Made by a program: the position numbers and the translations under genes
The notes under the pieces: generated by a model
Database searches by the model: none
The model's input: the letters and a program-made list of their open reading frames with translations, nothing else
Told to the model about the DNA's origin: nothing
Shown here: one piece after another, positions 50,249 to 58,379 of the stretch
Numbering within the stretch: position 1 is the first letter of the stretch
How the letters are laid out: each line of letters begins with the position of its first letter
Assembly (NCBI RefSeq): GCF_040676675.1
Contig: NZ_JBFAPK010000047.1
Location: 3,377 to 67,376, forward strand
Length of the DNA: 64,000 bases
Source of the DNA: JBFAPK01 sp040676675
GTDB taxonomy: Bacteria; Actinomycetota; Actinomycetes; Mycobacteriales; Micromonosporaceae
Direction of reading: 5' to 3'

Positions 50249-51442
50249 CTAGGCGGGGACGGCTGCCGGCGCGTCGCGGCGGATCACGAAGGCGTCGGGC
50301 ATCCGGAACGAGAGGTTGTCCGGGCACCAGGGCGGGCGTACCACGGTGGCCCCGGCCAGCAGCGGCGCGGCCAGCTCGACCACCACCGCGGCCTCCATCC
50401 GGGAGAGCTGGGCGCCGACGCAGCGGTGCGCCCCGGCGCCGAAGGCCAGGTGCCGTCGGGAACCCGGCTGCCCGGGACGGAACTCGTCGGGGGCCGCCAC
50501 CACCGCCGGGTCGCGCCCGGCGTGGGCCAGCCAGAGTACGACGCTGGTGCCGCGGGGCACCTCGGTGTCGCCGAGCGTGGTGTCGACGGCCGCGACCCGG
50601 CGCCAGGTGACGATCGGCGGCTCCACCCGCAGCCCCTCCTCGACCACGTCGGCGACCTCGATCCGCCCCGAGCGCAGCCCGTCCAGCACCGCCGGCTCCC
50701 CGGCGAGCCGGTGCAGCAGCAGGGTGAGGAACTGCGACGTGGTCTCCTGCCCGGCCACCAGCAGGAAGAAGAGCGCCCCGACCACCACGTCCGGACGGTG
50801 ACCGGCGGTACGCAGCGCCGCGGCCAGTCCCGGCCCGGTCGTCGCGAACTCCCGCAGCACGGCGTGGAAGCGGCCGACGGTACCGGCCAGGGCGCGCTGC
50901 CGCTCGGCGTCGACCGGCGCCCAGAACAGCTCCAACGCCGCCCGGGTGAACTCCTTCACCGTCGCCACCCCGGCGTCCGGCAGGTCGACCAGCCGGGCCA
51001 GGACCAGCAGCGGCAGGTCGGCGGCGAGCTCGGCGTACAGGTCGACGGGCTCGCCGGCGTCGAGCGCCGCGGCGAGCCGGTCCACCCGCGCCCGGACCAT
51101 CCCGGCCAGCCAGGGGCGCTGCCGCTCGACCCGGTGCGGGTGCAGCGCCTCGGCGACGATGGCGCGGATTTCCGGATGGCTCGCGCCGCCGTTGTTGGCC
51201 AGCGTCGGCGGCAGTCGGAAGCCGTGCTCGGCCAGCACCCGCAGCGCGGTGACCGGCATCGGCGTCACCGCGTCGAGCGCGTTGTCGGGGCGGAAGGTGT
51301 GCGGGTCGGCGAGCACCCGCCGGACCAGCGCGTGTCGGGTCACCACCACGTGGTCGACGCCGACGTGGTCGGTCACCCGGACCGCGTCCGGCCACCGCCG
51401 CCCCTGCGGGTCGGCCCCCTTCTCCCAACTGCGGAACAGCAC
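50249..51442 (-). CDS. cytochrome P450
   Basis: The 397-residue haem monooxygenase has the I-helix LLVAGQETTSQFL (about residues 233-245), the ExxR in EEGLRVEPP, and the haem loop LAFGAGAHRCVGAQLSRMEA with the Cys ligand (about residue 349). Other residues fit actinobacterial class I P450s. No ferredoxin or reductase gene is adjacent, and no biosynthetic cluster is visible, so the substrate is unknown. The GTG at 51442 is the start; the methyltransferase gene ends 9 bases upstream, so the two may be co-transcribed. Confidence 0.94.
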   Translation of the reverse strand: MLFRSWEKGADPQGRRWPDAVRVTDHVGVDHVVVTRHALVRRVLADPHTFRPDNALDAVTPMPVTALRVLAEHGFRLPPTLANNGGASHPEIRAIVAEALHPHRVERQRPWLAGMVRARVDRLAAALDAGEPVDLYAELAADLPLLVLARLVDLPDAGVATVKEFTRAALELFWAPVDAERQRALAGTVGRFHAVLREFATTGPGLAAALRTAGHRPDVVVGALFFLLVAGQETTSQFLTLLLHRLAGEPAVLDGLRSGRIEVADVVEEGLRVEPPIVTWRRVAAVDTTLGDTEVPRGTSVVLWLAHAGRDPAVVAAPDEFRPGQPGSRRHLAFGAGAHRCVGAQLSRMEAAVVVELAAPLLAGATVVRPPWCPDNLSFRMPDAFVIRRDAPAAVPA

Positions 51443-51451
51443 GGCGACACG

Positions 51452-52120
51452 CTACCCGCGGTCGGTCCGGCGGTCGGGCGCCAGCTCCCAGACGGTGGTG
51501 TGCTTGACCCGTACGCTCTCCAGCGCGGGCGGGACCGGGACGTCGTACTCGGCGAGCCGCCGGAAGCGGTCGCGGGGCAGGAAGGCGCGGCCCGGGTCGC
51601 CGACCAGCACCCGGGCGCCGCCGCGCGCCGCGCGCAGCAGGAACCGAAGCATCCGGTTGGCCATCGCCTGGCTGTAGAAGACGTCCCCGGCCAGGACGAG
51701 GTCGGCGTCACCGGCGTCGCCGTCGAGGATGTCGCCGAGCTCCACCCTGACCGGTACCTCGTTGGCGGCCGCGTTGATCTCGATGGCGGCCACGGCCCGG
51801 GGATCGATCTCCACCGCCCGTACGGTCGCCGCGCCGACCCGGCCGGCGGCGATGGCGACCAGGCCGGAGCCGGCGGCCAGGTCGAGCACCCGGCGACCGG
51901 CCGCCACCTCGGGGTGGTCCAGCAGGTAGCGGGCGAGCGCCTGCCCGCCGGCCCAGGCGAAGGCCCAGAACGGGGGCGGCTGGTCGCTGCGGAACTCGCC
52001 CTCGGTCAGCTCCCAGAGGCCGATCGGTTCGTCGGCCTGGTGCAGCCGCACCTCCGGTACGAAGGCCACCGGCGCGAGCCGGGCGTGCAGGCGGACGAAG
52101 GCCGCCGAGGTCTCGGACAC
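51452..52120 (-). CDS. class I SAM-dependent methyltransferase (ETFB/Nnt1-like)
   Basis: The 222-residue protein has a Rossmann methyltransferase fold: VLDLAAGSGLVAIAAGRVGA (motif I, about residues 78-97), VRAVEIDPRAVAAIEINA and DLVLAGDVFYSQAMA. The N-terminal PPPFWAFAWAGGQALARYLL is typical of the lysine methyltransferase-like group that includes ETFB and Nnt1-type proteins. The target is unknown. The start is a GTG at 52120. It is probably co-transcribed with the P450 downstream. Confidence 0.85.
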   Translation of the reverse strand: MSETSAAFVRLHARLAPVAFVPEVRLHQADEPIGLWELTEGEFRSDQPPPFWAFAWAGGQALARYLLDHPEVAAGRRVLDLAAGSGLVAIAAGRVGAATVRAVEIDPRAVAAIEINAAANEVPVRVELGDILDGDAGDADLVLAGDVFYSQAMANRMLRFLLRAARGGARVLVGDPGRAFLPRDRFRRLAEYDVPVPPALESVRVKHTTVWELAPDRRTDRG

Positions 52121-52309
52121 CAGCCCGATTCTGCCGGTTGCCGGAAATGACCCCGGAACGGGGGACTCGTGTCCGGTTCACTACCCTCGGTGAAAACACC
52201 CGGAATCATTCGCGAAAGGTGCGGAGAAGCCACCCTTACGCGCCGCGCCGGCTGGCAATAGCGTTGCCGGGGACCGATTTCGTCGATCGAAACGAGGCGG
52301 TGGATACGG

Positions 52310-53320
52310 GTGTGGCGGACTCTGGCCCGACGGGGGGCGGCGCTTCTCTGTCTGCTCGGCGGCCCGGCGGTGGCCCTGGTTCCGGCCGGCCCGGCGGGAG
52401 CGGCCCCGGTCCCCGCGGCGGCGCTCGCCCCCGGTTTCCGCGTCGAACTGACCGACCTGCCGGGGCGGCTCAACCCCGGCGCGGCGCCCGCCACGATCGC
52501 CGCGGTGGTCTCCCGCACCGGCGGCGGTGACTGCCTGAAGGTGCGCTGGTCGCTGCTGCTGCGGGTCCGCGACGCCCGGCTGGACCAGGTACGCGTCGAC
52601 CGGGTCGAGGAGACCGGCTCCTTCCCCGTCCAGGTGCGTGGCGAGAACGGGGCGGCCCGGATCACGGACGTGCAGCCCGACCCGGGCACGCTCTGCCGGG
52701 ACCGTACCGTCACCGCCCGGTACCGCATCGCCGTCGACGCCGGGGTGGCGGGCGGTGAGCTGACCCTGACCGCCGAGGCGTACGACGAGAACTTCCGGCT
52801 GCTGGACCGGGCCTCGGCCGAGCGGCAGATCGGCGGCTTCCGGGCCGTCCCGCCGCAGACCCGCACGACCGGACCGGGCGCCGCCACGCCGACCGCGGCC
52901 CCGACCGTCGAGGACGAACCGACGGTGGCGCCCGAGGACGAGAGCACCGTGCCGCCCGAGAGCGAGGCGCCCGCGGCGGGCGGCGCCGCCGGCACCGGCA
53001 CCGGCGCGGGCGGCGGCCGGGCGGATCGGGCCTCCGCGACGGGCTCCTTCGGCGTCGTGCAGGCCGGCTTCATCCTCGGTGGGCTGCTGCTCTTCCTCGG
53101 CGTGGGACTGCTGCTGCGGCTGCGCCACCTGGTCCGCCCGGGTTCCCGGTCGGAGCCGGGGCTACCGGGACCGGCCGTGCCGGAGGTCGCCGTCTCGGGC
53201 GGTCCGAGCTGGCCGGGCGCCGCGACGGGAGGCGCCGGCTGGGAGAGCATCTCCTCCGGCGGTACGGGCTGGACGCGTACCGGCCCGCGCTCCCGCCGTC
53301 GCCGCCGCGCCCGGGCCTGA
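52310..53320 (+). CDS. hypothetical secreted, C-terminally anchored protein
   Basis: The 336-residue protein has a signal peptide (ALLCLLGGPAVALVPAGPAG, cleavage near residue 32), an extracellular beta-rich domain with a Cys pair (GDCLKVRW and GTLCRDRT), an acidic Pro/Thr/Glu linker (about residues 190-235), one membrane span (FGVVQAGFILGGLLLFLGVG, about 248-267) and a Gly/Trp-rich basic cytosolic tail. It would be a surface-exposed type I membrane protein. I recognise no family. The GTG at 52310 is the likely start. Confidence 0.72.
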   Translation: MWRTLARRGAALLCLLGGPAVALVPAGPAGAAPVPAAALAPGFRVELTDLPGRLNPGAAPATIAAVVSRTGGGDCLKVRWSLLLRVRDARLDQVRVDRVEETGSFPVQVRGENGAARITDVQPDPGTLCRDRTVTARYRIAVDAGVAGGELTLTAEAYDENFRLLDRASAERQIGGFRAVPPQTRTTGPGAATPTAAPTVEDEPTVAPEDESTVPPESEAPAAGGAAGTGTGAGGGRADRASATGSFGVVQAGFILGGLLLFLGVGLLLRLRHLVRPGSRSEPGLPGPAVPEVAVSGGPSWPGAATGGAGWESISSGGTGWTRTGPRSRRRRRARA

Positions 53321-53370
53321 CCGCGTACCTCCGGGGCCGCGTCCGTGGCGGGGGAGCGTCGCCGGCCGGC

Positions 53371-54381
53371 TCAGCCCGGCCGGCGGGCGTCCGGGGTGGC
53401 CGCCGTCGGGCAGGTGCTGCCGGCGTAGCCGAAGAGCGAGTCGGCGGCGGACTGCCGGATGGACCGGTGCCGGAAGAGCGAGTCGGTACCGGCGATCGGC
53501 TCGGTGGCCAGCGGATCGGGGCGTACCGGGCAGGCGTTGAGGCGGTCGAGCAGCCACACCCGCCGGCCGCCCGGGTCGGTGCCGACGCCGAACGAGAGCG
53601 TCAGCGCCGTCGTGCCGGTGTAGCGGGGTACCTCCGTCCCGCCGGGCGGCCGGGTGAGGCAGGCCGGCGTCGTCTCGACCACCCGGACCCGCACGACTGT
53701 GCTGCCGTCCGGCGCCGTCTTCACCCGCAGTGACGCGGGCTGCGGCGTGACCTCGACCCGCTGCCAGTCGTCCCAGAAGCCCGCCGACGCGCCGGGGCCC
53801 GCCGACGCGCTCGCCGGGACGGCCGCCGACGGGCCGTCCGCCGTCGGCACGGCCCCGGTCGACGGGAAGACCGCGCAGTTGCGGGCGTGGCGGTTCAGCT
53901 CGCCGAGCGCGGCGGCGTACCGGTCGTCGCGGTGCAGCGCGCCGACGTACGGCGTGACGTTCCCACCGGGAAACTCGCCGCCCAGCAGCAGGAAGAGCCG
54001 ATCCAGGTACGCGCCGACGAGTGCCGGACCCGGCGGGACCTCGTCCGTCGGGATCGTCAGCAGGTACCGCTGCCCGTTCGGGCAGAGGGCGGCGAACGCC
54101 GGCATGTTCCGTACCAGGGCGGCGGCGGAGACGGGATCGGCGCACGCTTGCTCGAAGGTGGCCCGGTCCCGCCGCTCCTGCTCCCGGTCCAGCGACGCCG
54201 CCCGGTCGTCGAGGTAGAGCGACAGTGGCGTGGCGAGCGCGACGAAGAGCGCGACGAGCGTCGCCGCCACCTTCGACCGGCCACGACCCCGGCCCGCCCC
54301 CTTGCGGGGGGCCTGGCCGGGGTCCGTGCCGCCGGTCCTCGCCGGGCCGGTCGGATCAGTGCCGTCGCCCGCCGCGTTCAT
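53371..54381 (-). CDS. hypothetical membrane-anchored protein
   Basis: The 336-residue protein has a basic cytosolic N-terminus (RGRGRSKVAATLVALFVALA with a span at about residues 37-57) and a large extracytoplasmic domain of six Cys, among them CADPVSAA, ALCPNGQRY and a C-terminal STCPTAATP. No catalytic motif is recognised. It is convergent with the other 336-residue surface protein. The ATG at 54381 is chosen; the open frame continues upstream but without a ribosome-binding site. Confidence 0.7.
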   Translation of the reverse strand: MNAAGDGTDPTGPARTGGTDPGQAPRKGAGRGRGRSKVAATLVALFVALATPLSLYLDDRAASLDREQERRDRATFEQACADPVSAAALVRNMPAFAALCPNGQRYLLTIPTDEVPPGPALVGAYLDRLFLLLGGEFPGGNVTPYVGALHRDDRYAAALGELNRHARNCAVFPSTGAVPTADGPSAAVPASASAGPGASAGFWDDWQRVEVTPQPASLRVKTAPDGSTVVRVRVVETTPACLTRPPGGTEVPRYTGTTALTLSFGVGTDPGGRRVWLLDRLNACPVRPDPLATEPIAGTDSLFRHRSIRQSAADSLFGYAGSTCPTAATPDARRPG

Positions 54382-54562
54382 CCCCGCCGACCTCCCGCGC
54401 TCGCCCTGGGGCCACCGTAGTAAGGGCCGGCAACGCCCCGGCGGTGCGCCGGTCCGCCCTTCGGACGAGCTACGGGCGCCTTCAGGACCTCGGCGCGATG
54501 CTCGACCAACCCGCGGCGGGAGGAGCGGTAAAGGACTGGACGGGACGCTGTTCGGACTTGTA

Positions 54563-54571
54563 GCTTGCGGC
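54563..54571 (+). promoter_or_regulatory. possible rifamycin-associated element core
   Basis: GCTTGCGGC lies 32 bases before the leader ORF. As I recall it, the rifamycin-associated element in front of rifamycin-resistance genes has the core GGGGCTTGCGGCAAGGCCC; only the central nine bases match here, so the assignment is weak. Confidence 0.3.
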
Positions 54572-54603
54572 TGACCGTGACACGGCCCGAGGAGGTGAGA
54601 CCC

Positions 54604-54663
54604 ATGAACGCTGTACCGATGTGGGTGCTCCCCCTCCCCGTCACGGCCGGGCGATTGACGTAG
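54604..54663 (+). CDS. 19-residue leader peptide of rox
   Basis: The ATG at 54604 is preceded by GAGGAGGTGAG, the best ribosome-binding site in the region. The product is MNAVPMWVLPLPVTAGRLT, ending at a TAG at 54661-54663. The stop lies at the foot of a hairpin that encloses the rox ribosome-binding site. The strong initiation signal, the short hydrophobic Pro-rich product and the hairpin argue for a regulatory leader peptide rather than a functional protein. Confidence 0.65.
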   Translation: MNAVPMWVLPLPVTAGRLT

Positions 54664-54712
54664 GTGTCGCCGGGAGCGCCGCGCCAACAGGGCACTCCCG
54701 GAAGGAAACACC
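54663..54712 (+). promoter_or_regulatory. hairpin sequestering the rox ribosome-binding site
   Basis: ggtgt (54663-54667) pairs with acacc (54708-54712), and ccgggag (54670-54676) pairs with ctcccgg (54695-54701). The rox Shine-Dalgarno GAAGGA (54701-54706) lies in the internal loop between the two stems, two to eight bases from the start. The structure begins in the last base of the leader stop codon, so ribosomes finishing the leader would disturb it. Confidence 0.6.
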
Positions 54713-54713
54713 C

Positions 54714-56261
54714 ATGCACTCTCCGCGGTTTCCCGCCGAGCCGTCGTCGAACGGTACGGTCGGGCGCGACTCCACCCCGGCCGACGTCCCGGGACTCCCG
54801 TCGCCGGTCCCCGTCGCCGGTCGCCCGCCCGTCGTGTTCGACGTGATCATTGCCGGGTGCGGGCCGACCGGCGCGGTGCTCGCCGCCGAACTGCGGCTGC
54901 ACGGCGTGCGGGTACTGGTCCTGGAGAAGGAGACCGAGCCCGTCTCGTTCGTCCGCATCGTCGGTCTGCACGTCCGCAGCATCGAGCTGATGGCGATGCG
55001 CGGGCTGCTGGAGCGCATCCTCGAACGCGGAAGACGGCGCCCGGCCGGCGGCTTCTTCGCGGCCATCGACAAACCCGCGCCCGAGGGCCTGGACTCCGCG
55101 CACGCCTATCTGCTGGGCATCCCGCAGCCGGTCCTCGTCCACCTGCTCGAAGAGCACGCGGTCGAGCTGGGCGCGCGGGTCCGGCGGGGCTGTGCGGTGG
55201 CCGACTTCGAGCAGGACGACGACGGTGTGACCGTCGAACTGGCCGACGGGGAACGGCTGCGTGCGCGCTATCTCGTCGGCTGCGACGGCGCGCGCAGTAC
55301 GGCGCGCAAACGGCTCGGCGTCGGCTTCCCCGGCGAGCCCTCGCGGACCGAGACGCTGATGGGCGAGATGGAGGTGGGCGTACCGCCGGAGGAGGTCGCG
55401 GCCAAGGTGACCGCGCTCCGCGAGACCGACCGGCGATTCAGCCTCGGGCCCGCGGGCGCCGGGGTCTACCGCGTCGTGGTCCCCGCCGCGGGAGTCAGCG
55501 GTCGTGCGGCACCGCCCCCCACCCTCGAGGATTTCAGACAACGGTTGCGTACCGTCGCCGGCACCGATTTCGGCGTGCACTCGCCGCGCTGGATGTCCCG
55601 CTTCGGGGATGCCACCCGGCTGGCGGAGCGGTACCGGGTCGGGCGGGTACTGCTGGCCGGCGACGCGGCGCACATCCATCCACCCATCGGCGGACAGGGC
55701 CTCAACCTGGGCGTCCAGGACGCGTTCAACCTCGGCTGGAAACTGGCCGCGCAGGTCCGCGGCTGGGCGCCGGAACCGCTGCTGGACACGTACCAGGCCG
55801 AACGCCGCCCGGTCGCCGAGGACGTGCTGGACAACACCCGTGCCCAGACGGAACTGCTCTCCACCGAGCCGGGCCCGCGGGCCGTACGCCGGCTGCTCGC
55901 CGAACTGATGGACTTCGACGAGGTGAACCGCTACCTGATCGGGAAGATCACCGCGATCGACGTCCGCTACGACTTCGGCGCGGGCCCCGACCTGCTCGGC
56001 CGCCGCCTGCGCGACATCGACGTGCGGCAGGGCCGCCTCTACGGTCTGCTGCATCGCGGGCGCGGCCTGCTGCTGGACCGCACCGAACGCCTCACCGTCG
56101 GCGGCTGGTCGGACCGGGTCGACCACCTCGCGGATCCCACTGCGGTATTGGATGTTCCGTGCGTGCTGCTCCGCCCCGACGGCCACGTCGCCTGGATCGG
56201 CGACGATCAGCAGGACCTGGACGACCACCTCTCCCGCTGGTTCGGCCGGCCCGCCGGATAA
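54714..56261 (+). CDS. rox: rifamycin monooxygenase (Rox)
   Basis: The 515-residue FAD monooxygenase has the dinucleotide-binding motif GCGPTGAVLAAELRLHGVRV (about residues 49-68), the DG motif in YLVGCDGARS and the FAD-ribityl motif GRVLLAGDAAHIHPP then GGQGLNLGVQDAFNLGWK. These and blocks such as TDFGVHSPRWMSRFGDATRL, ELMDFDEVNRYLIGKITAI and the ending LRPDGHVAWIGDDQQDL closely match the Streptomyces Rox enzymes that hydroxylate and linearise rifampicin. It has a 40-residue N-terminal extension before the FAD motif. The ATG at 54714 follows GGAAGGA. Resistance to rifamycins is the expected role. Confidence 0.88.
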   Translation: MHSPRFPAEPSSNGTVGRDSTPADVPGLPSPVPVAGRPPVVFDVIIAGCGPTGAVLAAELRLHGVRVLVLEKETEPVSFVRIVGLHVRSIELMAMRGLLERILERGRRRPAGGFFAAIDKPAPEGLDSAHAYLLGIPQPVLVHLLEEHAVELGARVRRGCAVADFEQDDDGVTVELADGERLRARYLVGCDGARSTARKRLGVGFPGEPSRTETLMGEMEVGVPPEEVAAKVTALRETDRRFSLGPAGAGVYRVVVPAAGVSGRAAPPPTLEDFRQRLRTVAGTDFGVHSPRWMSRFGDATRLAERYRVGRVLLAGDAAHIHPPIGGQGLNLGVQDAFNLGWKLAAQVRGWAPEPLLDTYQAERRPVAEDVLDNTRAQTELLSTEPGPRAVRRLLAELMDFDEVNRYLIGKITAIDVRYDFGAGPDLLGRRLRDIDVRQGRLYGLLHRGRGLLLDRTERLTVGGWSDRVDHLADPTAVLDVPCVLLRPDGHVAWIGDDQQDLDDHLSRWFGRPAG

Positions 56262-56401
56262 CTCGGCCTGGGCAACCGAGGGTGCCGGTGTCGGTAGCCG
56301 GTCGTGTGCCGCCCGGCACGACCGGGGCGCGGGCGCGTGGCCGGCGTCCGGCACCTCGGTGACAGCCCGCTACCCGCCAGAGACCTCCGCGCCCGCGTCT
56401 C

Positions 56402-57043
56402 TCACCCGGCCAGGTGCCGTACGAGGCGCCGCATCTGTTCCGCGTAGCGGGCCTCGAAGCCGGGCGCGGAGGTGTCGATCCCCATCCGCCTGGCCACCTG
56501 CGGCAGGACGACCGGCGCCGCGATGGCGGCCGTCATGGCCAGCAGCAGCAGGGCCGGGTCGAGATCGGGCGCGATCTCGCCGGTCTCCTGCCGGCGTCGG
56601 AGGTCGGCCACGTCCGGGGGCTCGGACGGCGTCCCGGATTCGCCCGGCTCCCGGGCCGCCGACGCCGGCGGGGCGTCCTCGCCCCGGTCGGTGAGGCCGT
56701 CCCAGATCAGCAGGCGGAGCAGTCGTGGGTCGCCCAGGGTCGCGTGCACGTACTCGCCGACGAGCGTCTCGAACGGCATGTCGGGGCCGCCGAGCGCAGC
56801 CTCCTGGTCCAGCCAGGACTGCTCCAGCGCCCGGTACAGCCCCTCCTTGCCGCCGAAGTAGTACGGGATGAGCTGCTTGTTGACCCCGGCCCGGTCGGCG
56901 ATGTCCTGCACCCGCGCGCCCGCGTAACCCTTGGCGGCGAACTCGTCCAACGCGGCGGCCAGCAACTGCTGGCGGGATCGCTCCGCGTCGCGGAGGCGCT
57001 GATCCGGTTCGGGTGCCCGCCGGGGGGACCGCTGCTGACTCAC
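56402..57043 (-). CDS. TetR-family regulator
   Basis: The 213-residue protein has a TetR helix-turn-helix (YAGARVQDIADRAGVNKQLI then PYYFGGKEGLYRALE, about residues 40-74) and a variable helical ligand domain. It is divergent from a small membrane-protein gene, and the 75-base gap holds nested inverted repeats, so it probably controls that gene and itself. It ends 140 bases beyond rox in convergent orientation, so it is less likely to regulate rox. The GTG at 57043 is the start. Confidence 0.88.
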   Translation of the reverse strand: MSQQRSPRRAPEPDQRLRDAERSRQQLLAAALDEFAAKGYAGARVQDIADRAGVNKQLIPYYFGGKEGLYRALEQSWLDQEAALGGPDMPFETLVGEYVHATLGDPRLLRLLIWDGLTDRGEDAPPASAAREPGESGTPSEPPDVADLRRRQETGEIAPDLDPALLLLAMTAAIAAPVVLPQVARRMGIDTSAPGFEARYAEQMRRLVRHLAG

Positions 57044-57070
57044 CGGCCAACTCTAACAGCAGAATATTTA

Positions 57071-57115
57071 GTCATCCTGTTGGTTGACAGTGTCTAACGT
57101 CAGGATGACACTGTC
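57071..57115. promoter_or_regulatory. nested inverted repeats, TetR operator candidate
   Basis: GTCATCCTG (57071-57079) with CAGGATGAC (57101-57109), and GACAGTGT (57087-57094) with ACACTGTC (57108-57115), form two overlapping inverted repeats. A -35 TTGACA (57084-57089) is embedded. A 17-base spacer would put the -10 at 57107-57112 (GACACT), seven bases before the ATG at 57119, so the gene may be leaderless. Confidence 0.6.
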
Positions 57116-57118
57116 GGC

Positions 57119-57823
57119 ATGACTGATCGAGCTCCCGCGACATCGTCCGAGCCGCGCCGGCGCGGTACCGGACATCGACTGTCACCACTGGTCATCCCGC
57201 TGTTGAGCACCGCGTTCGGCGCGGTCTCCGGGGTGACGATCGACGCGATCCTGCCCATGACCGCCTTCGGGCTGATCTGGGGAATCGCGGCGGCCGCCGT
57301 CGCCCCCCGACTAACGCGGTGGGGCGAACGCGCCCCCGGCCGTGCCGACCTGCCGCTCTGGCTCGCCGTGGCGCTCGCGTTCGTCGTGCTCGGTGCCGGG
57401 CTGCTCGGCAACATCCTGGCCACCACGCCGCAGGCCCAGCTCGACCTGCTCCAGCGGGACGCGTTCGGGCCCTTTTTCTACGCCATCCACGGCCCGTTCG
57501 AGTGGGCGCTGATGCCCCTGCTTGTGATGGTCAACTGGCGCCGACCGGGCCGCCGGTGGCCACTGGTCGCCGCCGCCGTCGCCTTCTACGCGGGGCGGAC
57601 CGCCAGCGCCCTGTACTTCGCGCCGCACGCGCTGAGCTGGGCCGGCGACCCGATGTCGGCGGACCTCGACGAGGTGCGGCGCTGGACCGACCTCAACTGG
57701 TTCAGGATCGTCCTGCAGGACACGCTGACGGCGGTCCTGCTGCTCCTGGCCGCCACGCGGTCCGGCCCGCGCGCCCTCCCCGTCGATCATGAAGTTGTGG
57801 CCCCGGCGAAAGCCGCGAACTAG
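57119..57823 (+). CDS. hypothetical integral membrane protein
   Basis: The 234-residue protein has about six membrane spans and short loops (LSPLVIPLLSTAFGAVSGVT near the start, FVVLGAGLLGNILATTP, FYAIHGPFEWALMPLLVMVN). I do not recognise a family. The divergent TetR gene probably regulates it. Its last residues (from about LPVDHEVV to AKAAN) and the TAG stop are encoded inside repeat element B3; the gene overlaps the convergent gene by four bases. Confidence 0.75.
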   Translation: MTDRAPATSSEPRRRGTGHRLSPLVIPLLSTAFGAVSGVTIDAILPMTAFGLIWGIAAAAVAPRLTRWGERAPGRADLPLWLAVALAFVVLGAGLLGNILATTPQAQLDLLQRDAFGPFFYAIHGPFEWALMPLLVMVNWRRPGRRWPLVAAAVAFYAGRTASALYFAPHALSWAGDPMSADLDEVRRWTDLNWFRIVLQDTLTAVLLLLAATRSGPRALPVDHEVVAPAKAAN

Positions 57824-57855
57824 TGCCTATCGGCGGCCACATCTCCATGATCGGC
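57782..57855. repeat. family B palindromic element, copy B3 (74 bp)
   Basis: The left arm gtcgatcatgaagttgtggc and the right arm ggccacatctccatgatcggc pair imperfectly. The core contains CTAG at 57820-57823, which provides a stop codon to the convergent genes on both strands. It is most similar to B4, with the same ccgcgaa-tag core. Confidence 0.9.
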
Positions 57856-58266
57856 AGAGACGGGACCGGCGGGGGCGGGAGGGGTGGGGCGGTTCAGCAG
57901 CAGTCGGTGCAGCGCGACGAGCGGGAGCACGCCCACCGGGTACCAGGCCAGGTCGACCGGGTCGAACTGCACGCCCAGCACGAGCCGCGCCAGCAGGCTG
58001 CGCTGCGACAGCGCGGCCGGAACGTGGGTGAGCTGCGCGGTCTCGACCAGCCAGCAGAACCCGACCGCGATCGCGCCGGCCACCAGGGGCCGGGCCCGGG
58101 CCCGGCAGAGAAACACCCCGGCGTAGACCATCGACGCGTAGAGCGCGGTGCCCGAGTACTGCCGCAGCGCGCCGTCGTCGAGGGCCCGGATCGCCAGCGC
58201 GAGGCCGAGGAACCCGGCCGCCGCCGCCAGCGCCGACAGCCGTACCGGCCAACCTCCGCGGAACAT
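57820..58266 (-). CDS. DUF2809-like small membrane protein
   Basis: The 148-residue protein has four to five membrane spans and a layout like DUF2809/VanZ-type proteins: ALRQYSGTALYASMVYAGVFL, GAIAVGFCWLVETAQLTHVP (with a conserved Glu-Thr-Ala-Gln) and FDPVDLAWYPVGVLPLVAL. The ETAQ and D-x-x-x-Y pair are typical of the family; function is unknown. Elements B3 and B4 bracket the gene, and B3 encodes its last residues and stop. The ATG at 58266 is chosen; a GTG one codon earlier is possible. Confidence 0.68.
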   Translation of the reverse strand: MFRGGWPVRLSALAAAAGFLGLALAIRALDDGALRQYSGTALYASMVYAGVFLCRARARPLVAGAIAVGFCWLVETAQLTHVPAALSQRSLLARLVLGVQFDPVDLAWYPVGVLPLVALHRLLLNRPTPPAPAGPVSADHGDVAADRH

Positions 58267-58286
58267 CACCCGAGCCTAACCGCCCC

Positions 58287-58360
58287 CGCGATCATGAAGT
58301 TGTGGCCCTCGCGAAGGCCGCGAAGTAGGGCATACTGCCGGCCACAACTCCATGATCGAC
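58287..58360. repeat. family B palindromic element, copy B4 (74 bp)
   Basis: The left arm cgcgatcatgaagttgtggc and the right arm gccacaactccatgatcgac pair imperfectly around a core closely similar to B3. It lies 20 bases upstream of the DUF2809-like start and 20 bases beyond the peptidase gene end. Confidence 0.9.
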
Positions 58361-58379
58361 GGGGTTGGCGGGTGGTGGG

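Noticed and set aside
50249..52120. P450 and methyltransferase as part of a natural-product cluster
   Set aside because: No synthase, tailoring set or dedicated regulator surrounds them; the AfsR-like gene is 13 kb away.
54563..54571. A definite rifamycin-associated element
   Set aside because: Only nine core bases match the element as I recall it and the palindromic flanks are missing, so it is listed only as a weak feature.
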